Below are positions 9,532 through 17,972 of a stretch of 64,000 bases of DNA, one piece after another. Numbering within the stretch: position 1 is the first letter of the stretch; every line of letters begins with the position of its first letter. This stretch comes from Microbacterium paraoxydans (GTDB lineage Bacteria > Actinomycetota > Actinomycetes > Actinomycetales > Microbacteriaceae): assembly GCF_900105335.1 (NCBI RefSeq), contig NZ_LT629770.1, forward strand, positions 2,232,001-2,296,000. The letters are read 5' to 3'. Under the pieces are notes generated by a model. The model was given only the letters and a program-made list of their open reading frames with translations, searched no databases and was not told the DNA's origin. Both the position numbers and the translations under genes were made by a program.

Positions 9532-10554
9532 TCAGACGGCGGCGGCCGTGGATCCGGAGACGAGCGTTCCCGTGAACGAGCGGCGCACGAGCATCTCCGG
9601 CTCGTCCGCGGTGAGCAGCTGCTGCATGGTCTCGACGGCGGCCGCGGCCACCGCCTCCACGGGGATCCGCAGAGTGGTGAGCCCGAGCAGGTCGGCGCCG
9701 GGAAGGATGCCGTCGCACCCGGTCACGCTCACGTCCTCCGGCACGCGGAGCCCGGCCGCGCGAGCGGCGCGCATGACGGCGAGCTGCCGGTAGTCCGAGG
9801 CGCACATGACGGCGGTCGCCCCGGCGCGCACGGCGGCGAGGGCTTCGTGCACGCCGTCCTCGGGACGCGCGCCGGCCGAGATCATCGTCACGGCGACCCC
9901 AGCCGCGGTCAGCACTTCCTGCATCGCGAGCGCGCGCAGGTGCTCCGGGTACGACGCGTCGGGGCTTCCGGCGAGCACGACGACGGTCCGATGCCCGAGC
10001 GCGACGATGTGCTCCGCGAGCAGGCGCCCGTGGCCCTCGTCGTCGTAGTGGGCGGTGTGGATGCGGCCCGCCGACTCCACGCGCCCGGCGCGCAGGATCG
10101 GCACCTGGTCGGCGAAGGGCTCGAGCTGAGCCGCGGAGATGCCGCCGGTGGCGACGATGAGTCCCGCGACGCGCATGCCGAGCAGCCGGTGCAGCGCATT
10201 CACCTGCTTGGCGCCCTGCTCGTCGGCGCCGATCGTGACGGTCACCAGGTCGAGGCCGCTCTGATGGGCCTCTTCCTGCAACCGGGAGAAGAGGAGACCG
10301 TACGCGGGGTTGCTCGCGTCGCGCAGCATGAGGCCGACGGTGCCGGTGCGTCCGGCGGCGAGCTCGGCGGCCATCGTGTTGCGCACGTACCCGAGCCGCT
10401 CGGCCGCCTCCAGGATGCGCTCCTGCGTCTCCGGCGCGAACCGCCCCTCGCCCTTCAGTGCCCTGGTCGCCGTCGCGCGGGACACCCCGGCCGCCGCGGC
10501 GACGTCGCTGATCGTGACCCGCAGGGCGGGCGTCCCGGCGTCCGCCCCGCTCAT
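9532..10554 (-). CDS. LacI-family transcriptional regulator
   Basis: 340 residues. An N-terminal helix-turn-helix at about 12-35 (VTISDVAAAAGVSRATATRAL) is followed by the hinge helix and a periplasmic-binding-protein-like sensor domain (GLMLRDASNPAYGLLFSRL, then ALGHRTVVVLAGSP). The ATG at 10554 overlaps the permease stop by four bases, so the regulator is translated with the transporter. It probably represses its own operon from a site upstream of the binding-protein gene near 14590. Other LacI proteins use SRATVSRAL in the recognition helix; here it reads SRATATRAL, so the operator may deviate from the classic form. Confidence 0.88.
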   Translation of the reverse strand: MSGADAGTPALRVTISDVAAAAGVSRATATRALKGEGRFAPETQERILEAAERLGYVRNTMAAELAAGRTGTVGLMLRDASNPAYGLLFSRLQEEAHQSGLDLVTVTIGADEQGAKQVNALHRLLGMRVAGLIVATGGISAAQLEPFADQVPILRAGRVESAGRIHTAHYDDEGHGRLLAEHIVALGHRTVVVLAGSPDASYPEHLRALAMQEVLTAAGVAVTMISAGARPEDGVHEALAAVRAGATAVMCASDYRQLAVMRAARAAGLRVPEDVSVTGCDGILPGADLLGLTTLRIPVEAVAAAAVETMQQLLTADEPEMLVRRSFTGTLVSGSTAAAV

Positions 10555-12410
10555 GCGCGCTGCTTCCGTCGGCGGGGCGCTCCGGCGCGCGAACCTCGTC
10601 CATACACGAGATACATGGTGACACCCATGATGATCATGAGCAGCACGGTGTAGACGAACGTGATGGGCATCGCGTCGAGGTTGTTCTCCCCGCGCGTGCT
10701 CTCCTGGATCGCGACCCCGAGCGGCTTGTACAGCGGGTGGTAGAGGAAGATCGCGGCGTCGTAGTCGTCGAGCAGGCTGTTGAAGTTCAGCGCCGTGATC
10801 GCGGCCGCGGTCGGCAGCACGAGCGGGATGAGCACGCGCCGGAACGTGGTCAGCGAGCGGGCGCCGAGGATGCGCGAGGCGTCTTCCAGGGAGTCCGGCA
10901 CGGACGCGAACCCGGCCTTGAGCAGCCGCAGCGTGAAGGGGATCTTCACGCAGATGTACGCGACGAGCAGCAGCACCGGCGTCCCCGTGAGCACGATGTT
11001 GCCGACGAACGGCTGCGGCGCGTCGAACGCCATCACGAAGGCCAGCGCGATCAGCACGATCGGCAGGATCCACGGGATGTGCAGCACGTACTCGATGGCC
11101 GTGGTGAGCAGGTTGCGGTGCTTCTGCATCATCCGCGCGACGAACAGCAGCCCGCCCACCACGATGACCGCGGCGAGGGCGCTGTAGACGACGCTCACGA
11201 TGAACGGGCGGAGGGCCGCCGCGCTGGAGAACACGGTGATGTAGTTGTCGAGCGTGAAGCTGTCGAGCGTGATCGATCCGGCGAGGATGCTCCGCGCGTC
11301 CACGAACGAGAAGATCACGATGAGCACGACCGGGATGAGGTAGATCACCCAGAGCAGGTAGGCGACCACGTGCACGACCGCGTTCGCGAACGGGTTGCGG
11401 ATGCGCTGCTTCTGGATCGGCGTCGCCACCTTCGCCACCGAGAAGTACACCCCCGATTTCTCGGCGCGGTTCATGATCGCGAGCAGGATGATGGTCGCGA
11501 CGCCGAGGACGATCGCCAGCAGCGCCGCGATGTCGCGCGTGATCGGGCTGCGCGACAGGTCGATGATGAGGGGTGCGACGGTCTGGAAGTCCGGCCCGCC
11601 GAGCACGAGGGGCGCGGTGAGGGCCCCGAGACCGATGAGGAACGTCAGCACCGTGACCGCGAAGAGCATCGGCTTCATGACCGGCAGCACGATGCGGCGC
11701 AGGATCGTCCAGGTCGAGGCGCCCATGAGCTTCGCCGCCTCGATCGACGCGTAGTCCACCTTGCCGAGCGACGAGGACAGGAACAGCATGTGGTTCGTCG
11801 TCGTCGCGAACGTCATCACGAACACGACCGCGAAGTAGCCGGAGAACCAGTCCCGGTTCATGTCCGGCCAGATGTTCACCATCAGGTTCGTGATGAAGCC
11901 GAATTTGCCGTAGATGAAGTTGTAGCCGGCGGCGAGCACGATGCCGCCGTAGATCAGGGTCGTGGCGTAGCCGAGCCACAGGAGCTTCGCGCCGCGCACC
12001 TGGAAGTACTGCGTCACCAGCACGATGAACACCCCGACGACGTTGACCGTGACGGACAGCGTGATCGCGAGGAGGAAGCTGTTGCCGAGCGTCTTCAGCG
12101 CGCGCTCGCTGCCGAGCAGCTTCTCGACGGCGCGGATGCTGAACTGGCCGTCCGGGAAGAAGGTCGCGGCGAGCAGCTCGGCGTTCGGCAGCACGAGGAA
12201 GGCGGCGGCGAACCAGATCACGACGATGCCGGTCACCCAGGCGAGCGGCGAGCGGAGCATCGCGCGCACGCTGCCGGGGCGGCCGCGGCGGAGGCGGGGC
12301 TCCGTCGCGGTGCCCGCTTCGGCGGCCTCGGTGGTCAGCGCGCCGGGAGCGTCGGTCATGGCCGCGGACGGCGGCGGCACCGGGCGGGATTCGTTCTGCG
12401 GAGCGCTCAT
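10551..12410 (-). CDS. ABC importer permease, fused two-domain FbpB/PhnV type
   Basis: 619 residues. Two binding-protein-dependent permease domains are fused in one chain, about twelve transmembrane helices in all. Each half has the cytoplasmic coupling loop: EAAKLMGASTWTILRRIVLP in the first and EDASRILGARSLTTFRRVLIP in the second. This fused form is typical of the Fe(III), thiamine, spermidine and 2-aminoethylphosphonate importers. An internal start, MTDAPG at residue 18, is also possible. It works with the ATPase (one base away) and the lipoprotein (13469-14548). The substrate is undetermined. Confidence 0.87.
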   Translation of the reverse strand: MSAPQNESRPVPPPSAAMTDAPGALTTEAAEAGTATEPRLRRGRPGSVRAMLRSPLAWVTGIVVIWFAAAFLVLPNAELLAATFFPDGQFSIRAVEKLLGSERALKTLGNSFLLAITLSVTVNVVGVFIVLVTQYFQVRGAKLLWLGYATTLIYGGIVLAAGYNFIYGKFGFITNLMVNIWPDMNRDWFSGYFAVVFVMTFATTTNHMLFLSSSLGKVDYASIEAAKLMGASTWTILRRIVLPVMKPMLFAVTVLTFLIGLGALTAPLVLGGPDFQTVAPLIIDLSRSPITRDIAALLAIVLGVATIILLAIMNRAEKSGVYFSVAKVATPIQKQRIRNPFANAVVHVVAYLLWVIYLIPVVLIVIFSFVDARSILAGSITLDSFTLDNYITVFSSAAALRPFIVSVVYSALAAVIVVGGLLFVARMMQKHRNLLTTAIEYVLHIPWILPIVLIALAFVMAFDAPQPFVGNIVLTGTPVLLLVAYICVKIPFTLRLLKAGFASVPDSLEDASRILGARSLTTFRRVLIPLVLPTAAAITALNFNSLLDDYDAAIFLYHPLYKPLGVAIQESTRGENNLDAMPITFVYTVLLMIIMGVTMYLVYGRGSRAGAPRRRKQRA

Positions 12411-12411
12411 G

Positions 12412-13431
12412 TCACGCCGCCGGGTACTGCAGGATCCACCGCGGGTCGACGTCGATGCGCACGGCGTCGCCGACGTCCCACCGTTGCGCGCTCGCCGCGG
12501 CCGGCACGCTCACCCGGAGCGTCGCGTCGGCCGCCGACACTGTGTAGACGCTGTGGCTGCCGTGGTACGTGCGCTCCGCGACGGTGCCGTCGAGCGACGC
12601 CGTGCCGCCGGCGGTGACCTCGGACGGCGACGCGAGGTGCAGCTTCTCCGGCCGCACGTAGCTCTCCGCCGTGGCGTCGAGGCCCGCGCCGATCGCGACG
12701 AGCTGCGCGGGGGTGAGCCGGTTGTTCTCGCCGATGAACCGGCAGACGAACGGCGTGGCGCTGCGGTCGTAGATCTCCTCCGGGGTGCCCACCTGCTGCA
12801 GCGTCCCGGCGTCGAGCACGGCGATGCGGTCGCTGAGGGTGAGCGCCTCCTCCTGATCGTGCGTGACGTACACGGTGGTCACGCCGACCTCGTGCTGCAG
12901 CTCCTTGAGCTGCTCGCGCAGCTGCACGCGGAGCTTGGCGTCGAGGTTCGACAACGGCTCGTCGAGCAGCAGGATGCTGGGGGTGAGGGCGAGCGCCCGG
13001 GCGATGGCGACGCGCTGCTGCTGGCCGCCGGACAGCTCCGCCACGTTCTTGTCGAGCTGCGACGCGGCGAGCCCGGTGCGATCGGCGACCTCGTCCACGC
13101 GCCGCCGCTGCTCGGCCTTCGACACCTTCTGCACCGAGAGGCCGAACGCGATGTTCTCCCGCACGTTCATGCTCGGGAACAGCGCGTAGTTCTGGAACAC
13201 CATCCCCACGCCGCGCTTCTCGCTGGGTACGCGGGTCACGTCACGACCGGCGATGTGGATGCGGCCGCCGGTCGGCTCGATGAACCCCGCGAGCGTGCGC
13301 AGGGCGGTGGTCTTGCCGCATCCGGACGGACCCAGGAGGGTGAAGAACTCACCCTCCTGGATCTCCAGATCGAGGTGCGAGACCGCACGGTGGTCGCCGA
13401 ACACGACCTCGACGTCGTCGAAACGGATCAT
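12412..13431 (-). CDS. ABC importer ATP-binding subunit, PotA/FbpC type
   Basis: 339 residues. Walker A GPSGCGKTT at 34-42, signature LSGGQ at 133-137, Walker B ILLLDE at 153-158 and an H-loop region VTHDQEEAL are all present. A TOBE-like C-terminal domain occupies about 245-335. It energises the fused permease downstream and starts 37 bases after the binding-protein gene. The family handles iron, polyamine, sulfate or phosphonate-type substrates, so the NBD alone does not assign one. Confidence 0.9.
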   Translation of the reverse strand: MIRFDDVEVVFGDHRAVSHLDLEIQEGEFFTLLGPSGCGKTTALRTLAGFIEPTGGRIHIAGRDVTRVPSEKRGVGMVFQNYALFPSMNVRENIAFGLSVQKVSKAEQRRRVDEVADRTGLAASQLDKNVAELSGGQQQRVAIARALALTPSILLLDEPLSNLDAKLRVQLREQLKELQHEVGVTTVYVTHDQEEALTLSDRIAVLDAGTLQQVGTPEEIYDRSATPFVCRFIGENNRLTPAQLVAIGAGLDATAESYVRPEKLHLASPSEVTAGGTASLDGTVAERTYHGSHSVYTVSAADATLRVSVPAAASAQRWDVGDAVRIDVDPRWILQYPAA

Positions 13432-13468
13432 CGTCTTCTCTCTCTCTGCCGGTGCGGGACTGCGCGGG

Positions 13469-14548
13469 TCAGCCGATGTACTCGAGCGTGACCTTCTCGA
13501 CCCAGGCGCCGAGGTTCTCGCTCACGAAGCCGAAGTCGATGTCCTGACGGTCGAGCGTGCCCATGAGCTCGACGACCTCGGGGTTGGCCTTCTCGACCGC
13601 GCCCTCGTTCACCGGCATGGCGTTGAATTCCGCGGCGAACTCGCCCTGCACCTCGGCGCTGCCGAACCAGTCGATGAACTCCTGCGCCTTGTCCTCGTTG
13701 TCCGTGCCGTTGATCTGCGCGATCTGCTCGGTCACGTAGGGGACGCCGTACTCGGGCACGATCATGCCGGTGCTGGTGCCGTACTCCTCGTCGCGGGCGG
13801 AGATGCCGCTCGACGGCAGCACGCCGTAGTCCACCTCGTCGCGGGTGATGCGGGCGTAGAGGTCGGTGCCCTCCACGGCGGGGGAGCCGTTGGCGTAGTA
13901 CGACTTCACCAGGTCCCAGCCCTCGTCGCTCACGCCGAGGTCGCCGTCCTCGTCGAGGTGACGGGTGAGCATGCTGGCGAGCACGAGCTGCGGGGTGGCC
14001 TGGCCGAGCGCGGGGTTGACCTCGTAGCGGCCGGCGTACTCCTCGTCGGTGTACAGGTCGTCGGGGTCGGTGGGCGCGTCGCTGATGCGGTTCTCGTCGT
14101 AGACCGTGACGATCGCCTGCTCCACGAGCGGCCAGAACGCGCCGTCCTTCGGGTCGCCGGCGTCCGCGGGCACCTCGCCGCTCCAGCTCGGCTCGTAGGC
14201 CGTGATGGCCTCTTCCGTCTTGAGCTGCTCGAAGAACATGTTGTTCAGGCCGAAGACCACGTCGCCGACGGGGTTGTTCTTCTCCGCGATGATGCGGTTC
14301 GTCAGGTCGGCGCCGCCAAGGCCCACGATCTCGATGTCGATGCCCGCGTCGGCCGCCTTCTCGGTGATCCACTCACCGCGGCCGTCGCTGTTCGAGTTCG
14401 TGTAGACGATGAGGGTGTCCCCGGAGCCGCTGTCGCTGCCGCCGCCGTCCGCGTCTCCGTCGCCGCCCGCCGTGCATCCGGTGAGCGCGATCGCCGCCGC
14501 GGCCGTCAATCCGATGAGCGCCCAGCGCCTCTGCTGCCTGTCGGCCAT
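13469..14548 (-). CDS. extracellular solute-binding lipoprotein, family 1 (iron/phosphonate type)
   Basis: 359 residues. A lipoprotein signal peptide ends in the lipobox ALTGC with Cys25. The mature domain begins LIVYTNSNSDGRGEWI, which resembles the FbpA/PhnS/ThiB class (IVYTxxN start). A longer reading frame extends upstream but the ATG at 14548 has AAAGGGA just before it and the signal peptide starts properly there. First gene of the operon SBP-ATPase-permease-LacI-phosphodiesterase. The terminal phosphodiesterase points to an organophosphate or phosphodiester ligand rather than iron; this is inference. Confidence 0.87.
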   Translation of the reverse strand: MADRQQRRWALIGLTAAAAIALTGCTAGGDGDADGGGSDSGSGDTLIVYTNSNSDGRGEWITEKAADAGIDIEIVGLGGADLTNRIIAEKNNPVGDVVFGLNNMFFEQLKTEEAITAYEPSWSGEVPADAGDPKDGAFWPLVEQAIVTVYDENRISDAPTDPDDLYTDEEYAGRYEVNPALGQATPQLVLASMLTRHLDEDGDLGVSDEGWDLVKSYYANGSPAVEGTDLYARITRDEVDYGVLPSSGISARDEEYGTSTGMIVPEYGVPYVTEQIAQINGTDNEDKAQEFIDWFGSAEVQGEFAAEFNAMPVNEGAVEKANPEVVELMGTLDRQDIDFGFVSENLGAWVEKVTLEYIG

Positions 14549-14585
14549 GTTCGTCCCTTTCTCGCCTTCGAGGTGTGTCGATGCG

Positions 14586-14615
14586 ACACTACCGGTTCTT
14601 GTGGTGAAGGCACAA
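14586..14615 (-). promoter_or_regulatory. candidate promoter with overlapping LacI operator
   Basis: Read on the minus strand, TTGTGC (-35) at 14615-14610 and TAGTGT (-10) at 14591-14586 are 18 bases apart. They lie about 40 bases ahead of the binding-protein start. An imperfect palindrome CACTAC-N8-GTGGTG fills 14587-14606, covering the -10 and spacer, which suits repression by the LacI protein encoded in the operon. Confidence 0.35.
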
Positions 14616-14814
14616 AGATTGCCTGATTTCGTGAGCGCGGTCGCGCGTCCGCACTCAAGATAGGCGCGCGGCGTGAACGCGAGGATGCGATGAGGTGAAC
14701 GGGTGGGGGATGGGTCCCGGACCGGGGTGTGGGGTGTCCTGTCGGAGGGCGCGGAATGCCGGTATTGACTCGAACATTTCTTCGAAAATCGCACCTCGCG
14801 AGATAGAATGAAGC

Positions 14815-16158
14815 ATGTCGAAAATGTCCGGGTTGCGCGAGGCGATGGAGCGTCTCGACGAGGCGTGGGGGTCTGCGGGCGATGCCCCGGAGCTCTCCCG
14901 CGCGCAACTCGTCGACGTCGCCGACGCGATCGGACTCCTGCAGCGCCGGCTCGATGCACTGCACGTCGACGTGGCCGCCGGCATCGCCCGGGAGTCGCGC
15001 GCCGAGCTCGGCGCCGACAGCCTGGCGAAGCAACGCGGCTACCGGACGGCGGCGAAGCTCATCGCCGCGGTGACGGGTATCTCGACGGGGGAGGCACAGC
15101 GTCTGGTGAAGGTGGGAGAGGCGACGGCCCCGCGGAGCGATCTGCTCGGTGCGCCGCTGCCCGCGCGGTACCCGCTCCTCCGGGAAGCGCTCGCGTCGGG
15201 TGCGCTCGGGGCGCCGGCGGCTGGTCTCCTCGTCGCGCTGCTGGATCGCTGCCGTGTGGCCGCCGGGGCGGAGCGCATCGCCGAGGCGGAGCGTGTGCTG
15301 ATCGGTGCATCCGAAGGTCTCGAGCTTGATGCGGTGCGCAAGCTCGTCCTCCGCGCCGAAGCGTGGCTCGACCCCGACGGCGTGGCGCCGCGGGCGGAGG
15401 AGCAGCGCGCTCGGCGCGGACTGCGCATCTTCGAACGTGACGGCATGGTGCACCTGCACGCGCAGCTCGATGCCGAGACCGCGGCGCCGGTCGTCACTGC
15501 GATCCGGGGGCACGTGTCCGCCGTGTTCGCCGCCCGCCTCGACGCCCCGGACGCCGGTGCGCCGGACGCGGATCGGCGGACTGTCGCGATGATCCAGGCC
15601 GATGCGCTGGCCCTCTTCTGCGGGCACGTGCTCGGGTGCGAGGGTGATCGGGTGCCGCTCGCGGGGGCGACGGTGATCGTCCGGGTATCGCTGGACGATC
15701 TGCAGGCGGGAGCCGGGTCGGCGACGATCGACGGCCTCGACCAGGTGATCGACATCGGCGCCGCGCGGCGGATGGCTGCCAGCGGCGGCGTCATCCCCTG
15801 CGTCCTCGGCGGGGCGAGCGAAGTGCTCGACTGGGGTCGCGAGAAGCGCCTCTTCACACGAGCCCAACGCCTGGCGCTCGCCGAGCGGGATGGCGGGTGC
15901 GCCATGTGCGGGCTCCCGCCGGGGATGACGAAGGCTCATCACCTCCGCTGGTGGCAGCGCGACCGAGGTCCGACCGATCTCTCGAACGGGATCCTGCTCT
16001 GCGAGACCTGTCACCACCGTATCCATGACAACGGGTGGGAGATCGTCATCGAGGGTTCCGGTGTGGCCGGCCGGCCGTGGTTCCTTCCGCCGCGGTGGGT
16101 CGACCCGCAGCGCACACCGCGGCTGGGCGGACGGGCGCGCTTCGATGTCGCGGCCTGA
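14815..16158 (+). CDS. DUF222 domain-containing HNH endonuclease
   Basis: 447 residues. An N-terminal helical DUF222 (13E12-repeat-like) region spans roughly 20-330. A C-terminal HNH module follows: CAMCGLPP, AHHLRWW, then LSNGILLCETCHHRIHDNGW, with the two CxxC zinc-binding pairs and the paired histidines. Such genes occur in many copies in Microbacteriaceae and mycobacterial genomes and their role is unproven. The start at 14815 keeps the expected N-terminus; an ATG in another frame at 14808 is irrelevant. It is transcribed away from the binding-protein gene and is not part of either flanking operon. Confidence 0.87.
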   Translation: MSKMSGLREAMERLDEAWGSAGDAPELSRAQLVDVADAIGLLQRRLDALHVDVAAGIARESRAELGADSLAKQRGYRTAAKLIAAVTGISTGEAQRLVKVGEATAPRSDLLGAPLPARYPLLREALASGALGAPAAGLLVALLDRCRVAAGAERIAEAERVLIGASEGLELDAVRKLVLRAEAWLDPDGVAPRAEEQRARRGLRIFERDGMVHLHAQLDAETAAPVVTAIRGHVSAVFAARLDAPDAGAPDADRRTVAMIQADALALFCGHVLGCEGDRVPLAGATVIVRVSLDDLQAGAGSATIDGLDQVIDIGAARRMAASGGVIPCVLGGASEVLDWGREKRLFTRAQRLALAERDGGCAMCGLPPGMTKAHHLRWWQRDRGPTDLSNGILLCETCHHRIHDNGWEIVIEGSGVAGRPWFLPPRWVDPQRTPRLGGRARFDVAA

Positions 16159-16243
16159 GTGGATAGCGGCTGTTCGCGATGCCGGGCGTCGGGGTCTCGG
16201 GCGGCCGGCGCCCGAAGGGGAGGGGTGCGCTGTGCTCGCGCTG

Positions 16244-17854
16244 TCAGCGGCGAAGTCGGGAGCGGACGCGGCGGGCGGCACGCGCGAGGGCGTCGCGCCA
16301 GGCGCCGCCCGGCCACTCGCGGCGCAGCCGCAGGCTGCCGTCCTCGTTACGCACGAGTTCGACCCGACGGCCCGCGAGAAGCGGCGACCTGCCGAGGTGT
16401 GCCGTCACGTCGGGAGCCGCTGTCAGCGGAGCGGTGAACATCCAGCCGGCGTAGCGCACGGCGACGGTGAGGTCGGCTTCGCGAGCGCCGTCCTCACGGA
16501 ACACCTTCATCGGGTCCAGGGCGATCGGCACCGCGTCGAGACGCTTCGGGCGCCGGCCGCCGATCTTGCGCTCCGAGCCGGCCGTCGACTCCGCGGGTCG
16601 GCCGGGCGTCGGCGTATCGCGCGCGACCAGGTCGACCCGGTCCGCGCGACGTTCCTTGCGGGCGTTGAGAAGCCCGGAGGGGAGATCCTCGGTCGTCGAC
16701 AGCGGCAGGGACACCAGTCGGTCGGCGGAACCGACGGTCTCGAACACGAACGCTTCCTCGCCGTCCCGGAGCAGACGGACGCGCACGGTGAGCTGCAGGC
16801 CGCCGCGCGACCAGCGCGCCGCCGTCACGGTGGCGGTGCAGGTCGTGTCCGCCTCGAAGGCAGCGAAGGCGAGCAGGTCGTCGCGGCGATCGGCGCGCAG
16901 CAGAGCGGCCCGGATGCGCTGCGGGAACGACAGCCCCGCGTCCACGCCGGGTCCGAAGCGGCGCTGCGCGAGCGGCACCACCACGTCTAGCAGACGGTCG
17001 CGATACTCCGCCGGGTACTTCACCATCCGTCGCCCGGCGACCCGGTTGAGGATCTTGCCGCGGAACCAGTGCCGCAGCAGTCGATCCCGCACCTTCCCCG
17101 GTTCGGTGTTCGCCTCGACCACGTCGAGCACGGTCTCCAGATGCGGGAAGTACGACTCCGGTTCGATCCGGGACGAGCTCGCGCTCCCCGGCTCCTTCAC
17201 CCACGCGTAGCAGGGCTCGCTCGCGAGGACCGAGATCGTGTCGGCGGCGAAGTACGCCTGCATCACGAAGAGATGGTCCTCGAGTCGCACCTTCCCGTCA
17301 GGGAAGCGGATGCCGTTCTCCCGCAGGAACGCCGTCCGGAACATCTTGTGCGGCGTCAGCATCTCCAGGATCGGGTCTTCCCCGAGCACGGCGTTCGGGA
17401 TGTCGCGCTGGAAGATCTTGGCGGGCAGCTTGCGTCCGATGCCCACCTCCTTGCCGACCACGACATCGGAGCCGTTCTCGTCCGCGTAGTCGCACAGCCG
17501 CTCCAGTGCGCGCGGGTAGAGCCAGTCGTCCTGATCGACGAACTGCACGTACGTGCCCCTGGCCTCTTCGACGCCGCGGTTGCGCGGAGTGCCCGGCCAC
17601 CCGGAGTGCGGCAGCGAAAGCACGCGCACGTGGGGGCGACCCTTCGCGATGCTCTCGAGCCGCGCGGCCGTCTCCTCCCCGGAGCCGTCGTCGCAGAGCA
17701 GGACCTCGAACGCCTCCCGATCCAGCGTCTGGGCGTCGAGAGACGCGATGAGGTCGTCGAACGACGCCTTCGGCCGGAACACCGGTACCACCACGCTCAC
17801 CCGCACGCGGCCCCCGGCCGCCTCGTCCCCGGTTGCACTGCTCATGGACGTCAT
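16244..17854 (-). CDS. family 2 glycosyltransferase with C-terminal extension
   Basis: 536 residues. The GT-A catalytic core at about 15-260 begins VSVVVPVFRPKASFDDL. It has the nucleotide-binding LCDDGSGEET, RNRGVEEARGTYVQFVDQDDWLYP with the DQDD metal-binding segment, and a helical segment with RPKxF-type features. The remaining 250 residues hold two beta-rich regions like those of teichoic-acid glycosyltransferases such as TarS/TarP. It may decorate cell-wall glycopolymer, but the acceptor is unknown. It lies 118 bases after the DUF4127 gene on the same strand and converges with the HNH gene. Confidence 0.82.
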   Translation of the reverse strand: MTSMSSATGDEAAGGRVRVSVVVPVFRPKASFDDLIASLDAQTLDREAFEVLLCDDGSGEETAARLESIAKGRPHVRVLSLPHSGWPGTPRNRGVEEARGTYVQFVDQDDWLYPRALERLCDYADENGSDVVVGKEVGIGRKLPAKIFQRDIPNAVLGEDPILEMLTPHKMFRTAFLRENGIRFPDGKVRLEDHLFVMQAYFAADTISVLASEPCYAWVKEPGSASSSRIEPESYFPHLETVLDVVEANTEPGKVRDRLLRHWFRGKILNRVAGRRMVKYPAEYRDRLLDVVVPLAQRRFGPGVDAGLSFPQRIRAALLRADRRDDLLAFAAFEADTTCTATVTAARWSRGGLQLTVRVRLLRDGEEAFVFETVGSADRLVSLPLSTTEDLPSGLLNARKERRADRVDLVARDTPTPGRPAESTAGSERKIGGRRPKRLDAVPIALDPMKVFREDGAREADLTVAVRYAGWMFTAPLTAAPDVTAHLGRSPLLAGRRVELVRNEDGSLRLRREWPGGAWRDALARAARRVRSRLRR

Positions 17855-17972
17855 CCCCCTGTGATCATGGCCGGCCCGAATCTCCCCCGCCGGAGGTTCC
17901 AGCCAACCATCCCTTCCTGTGGAGCGCGCCAGGCTCGCGGCGGTCTCGGGTGTATGCCGACGCCGCGGAGGA

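Noticed and set aside
9532..11979. 815-codon frame starting in the permease gene
   Set aside because: The upstream half is out of frame with the permease and low in plausibility; the LacI start at 10554 overlaps the permease stop correctly.
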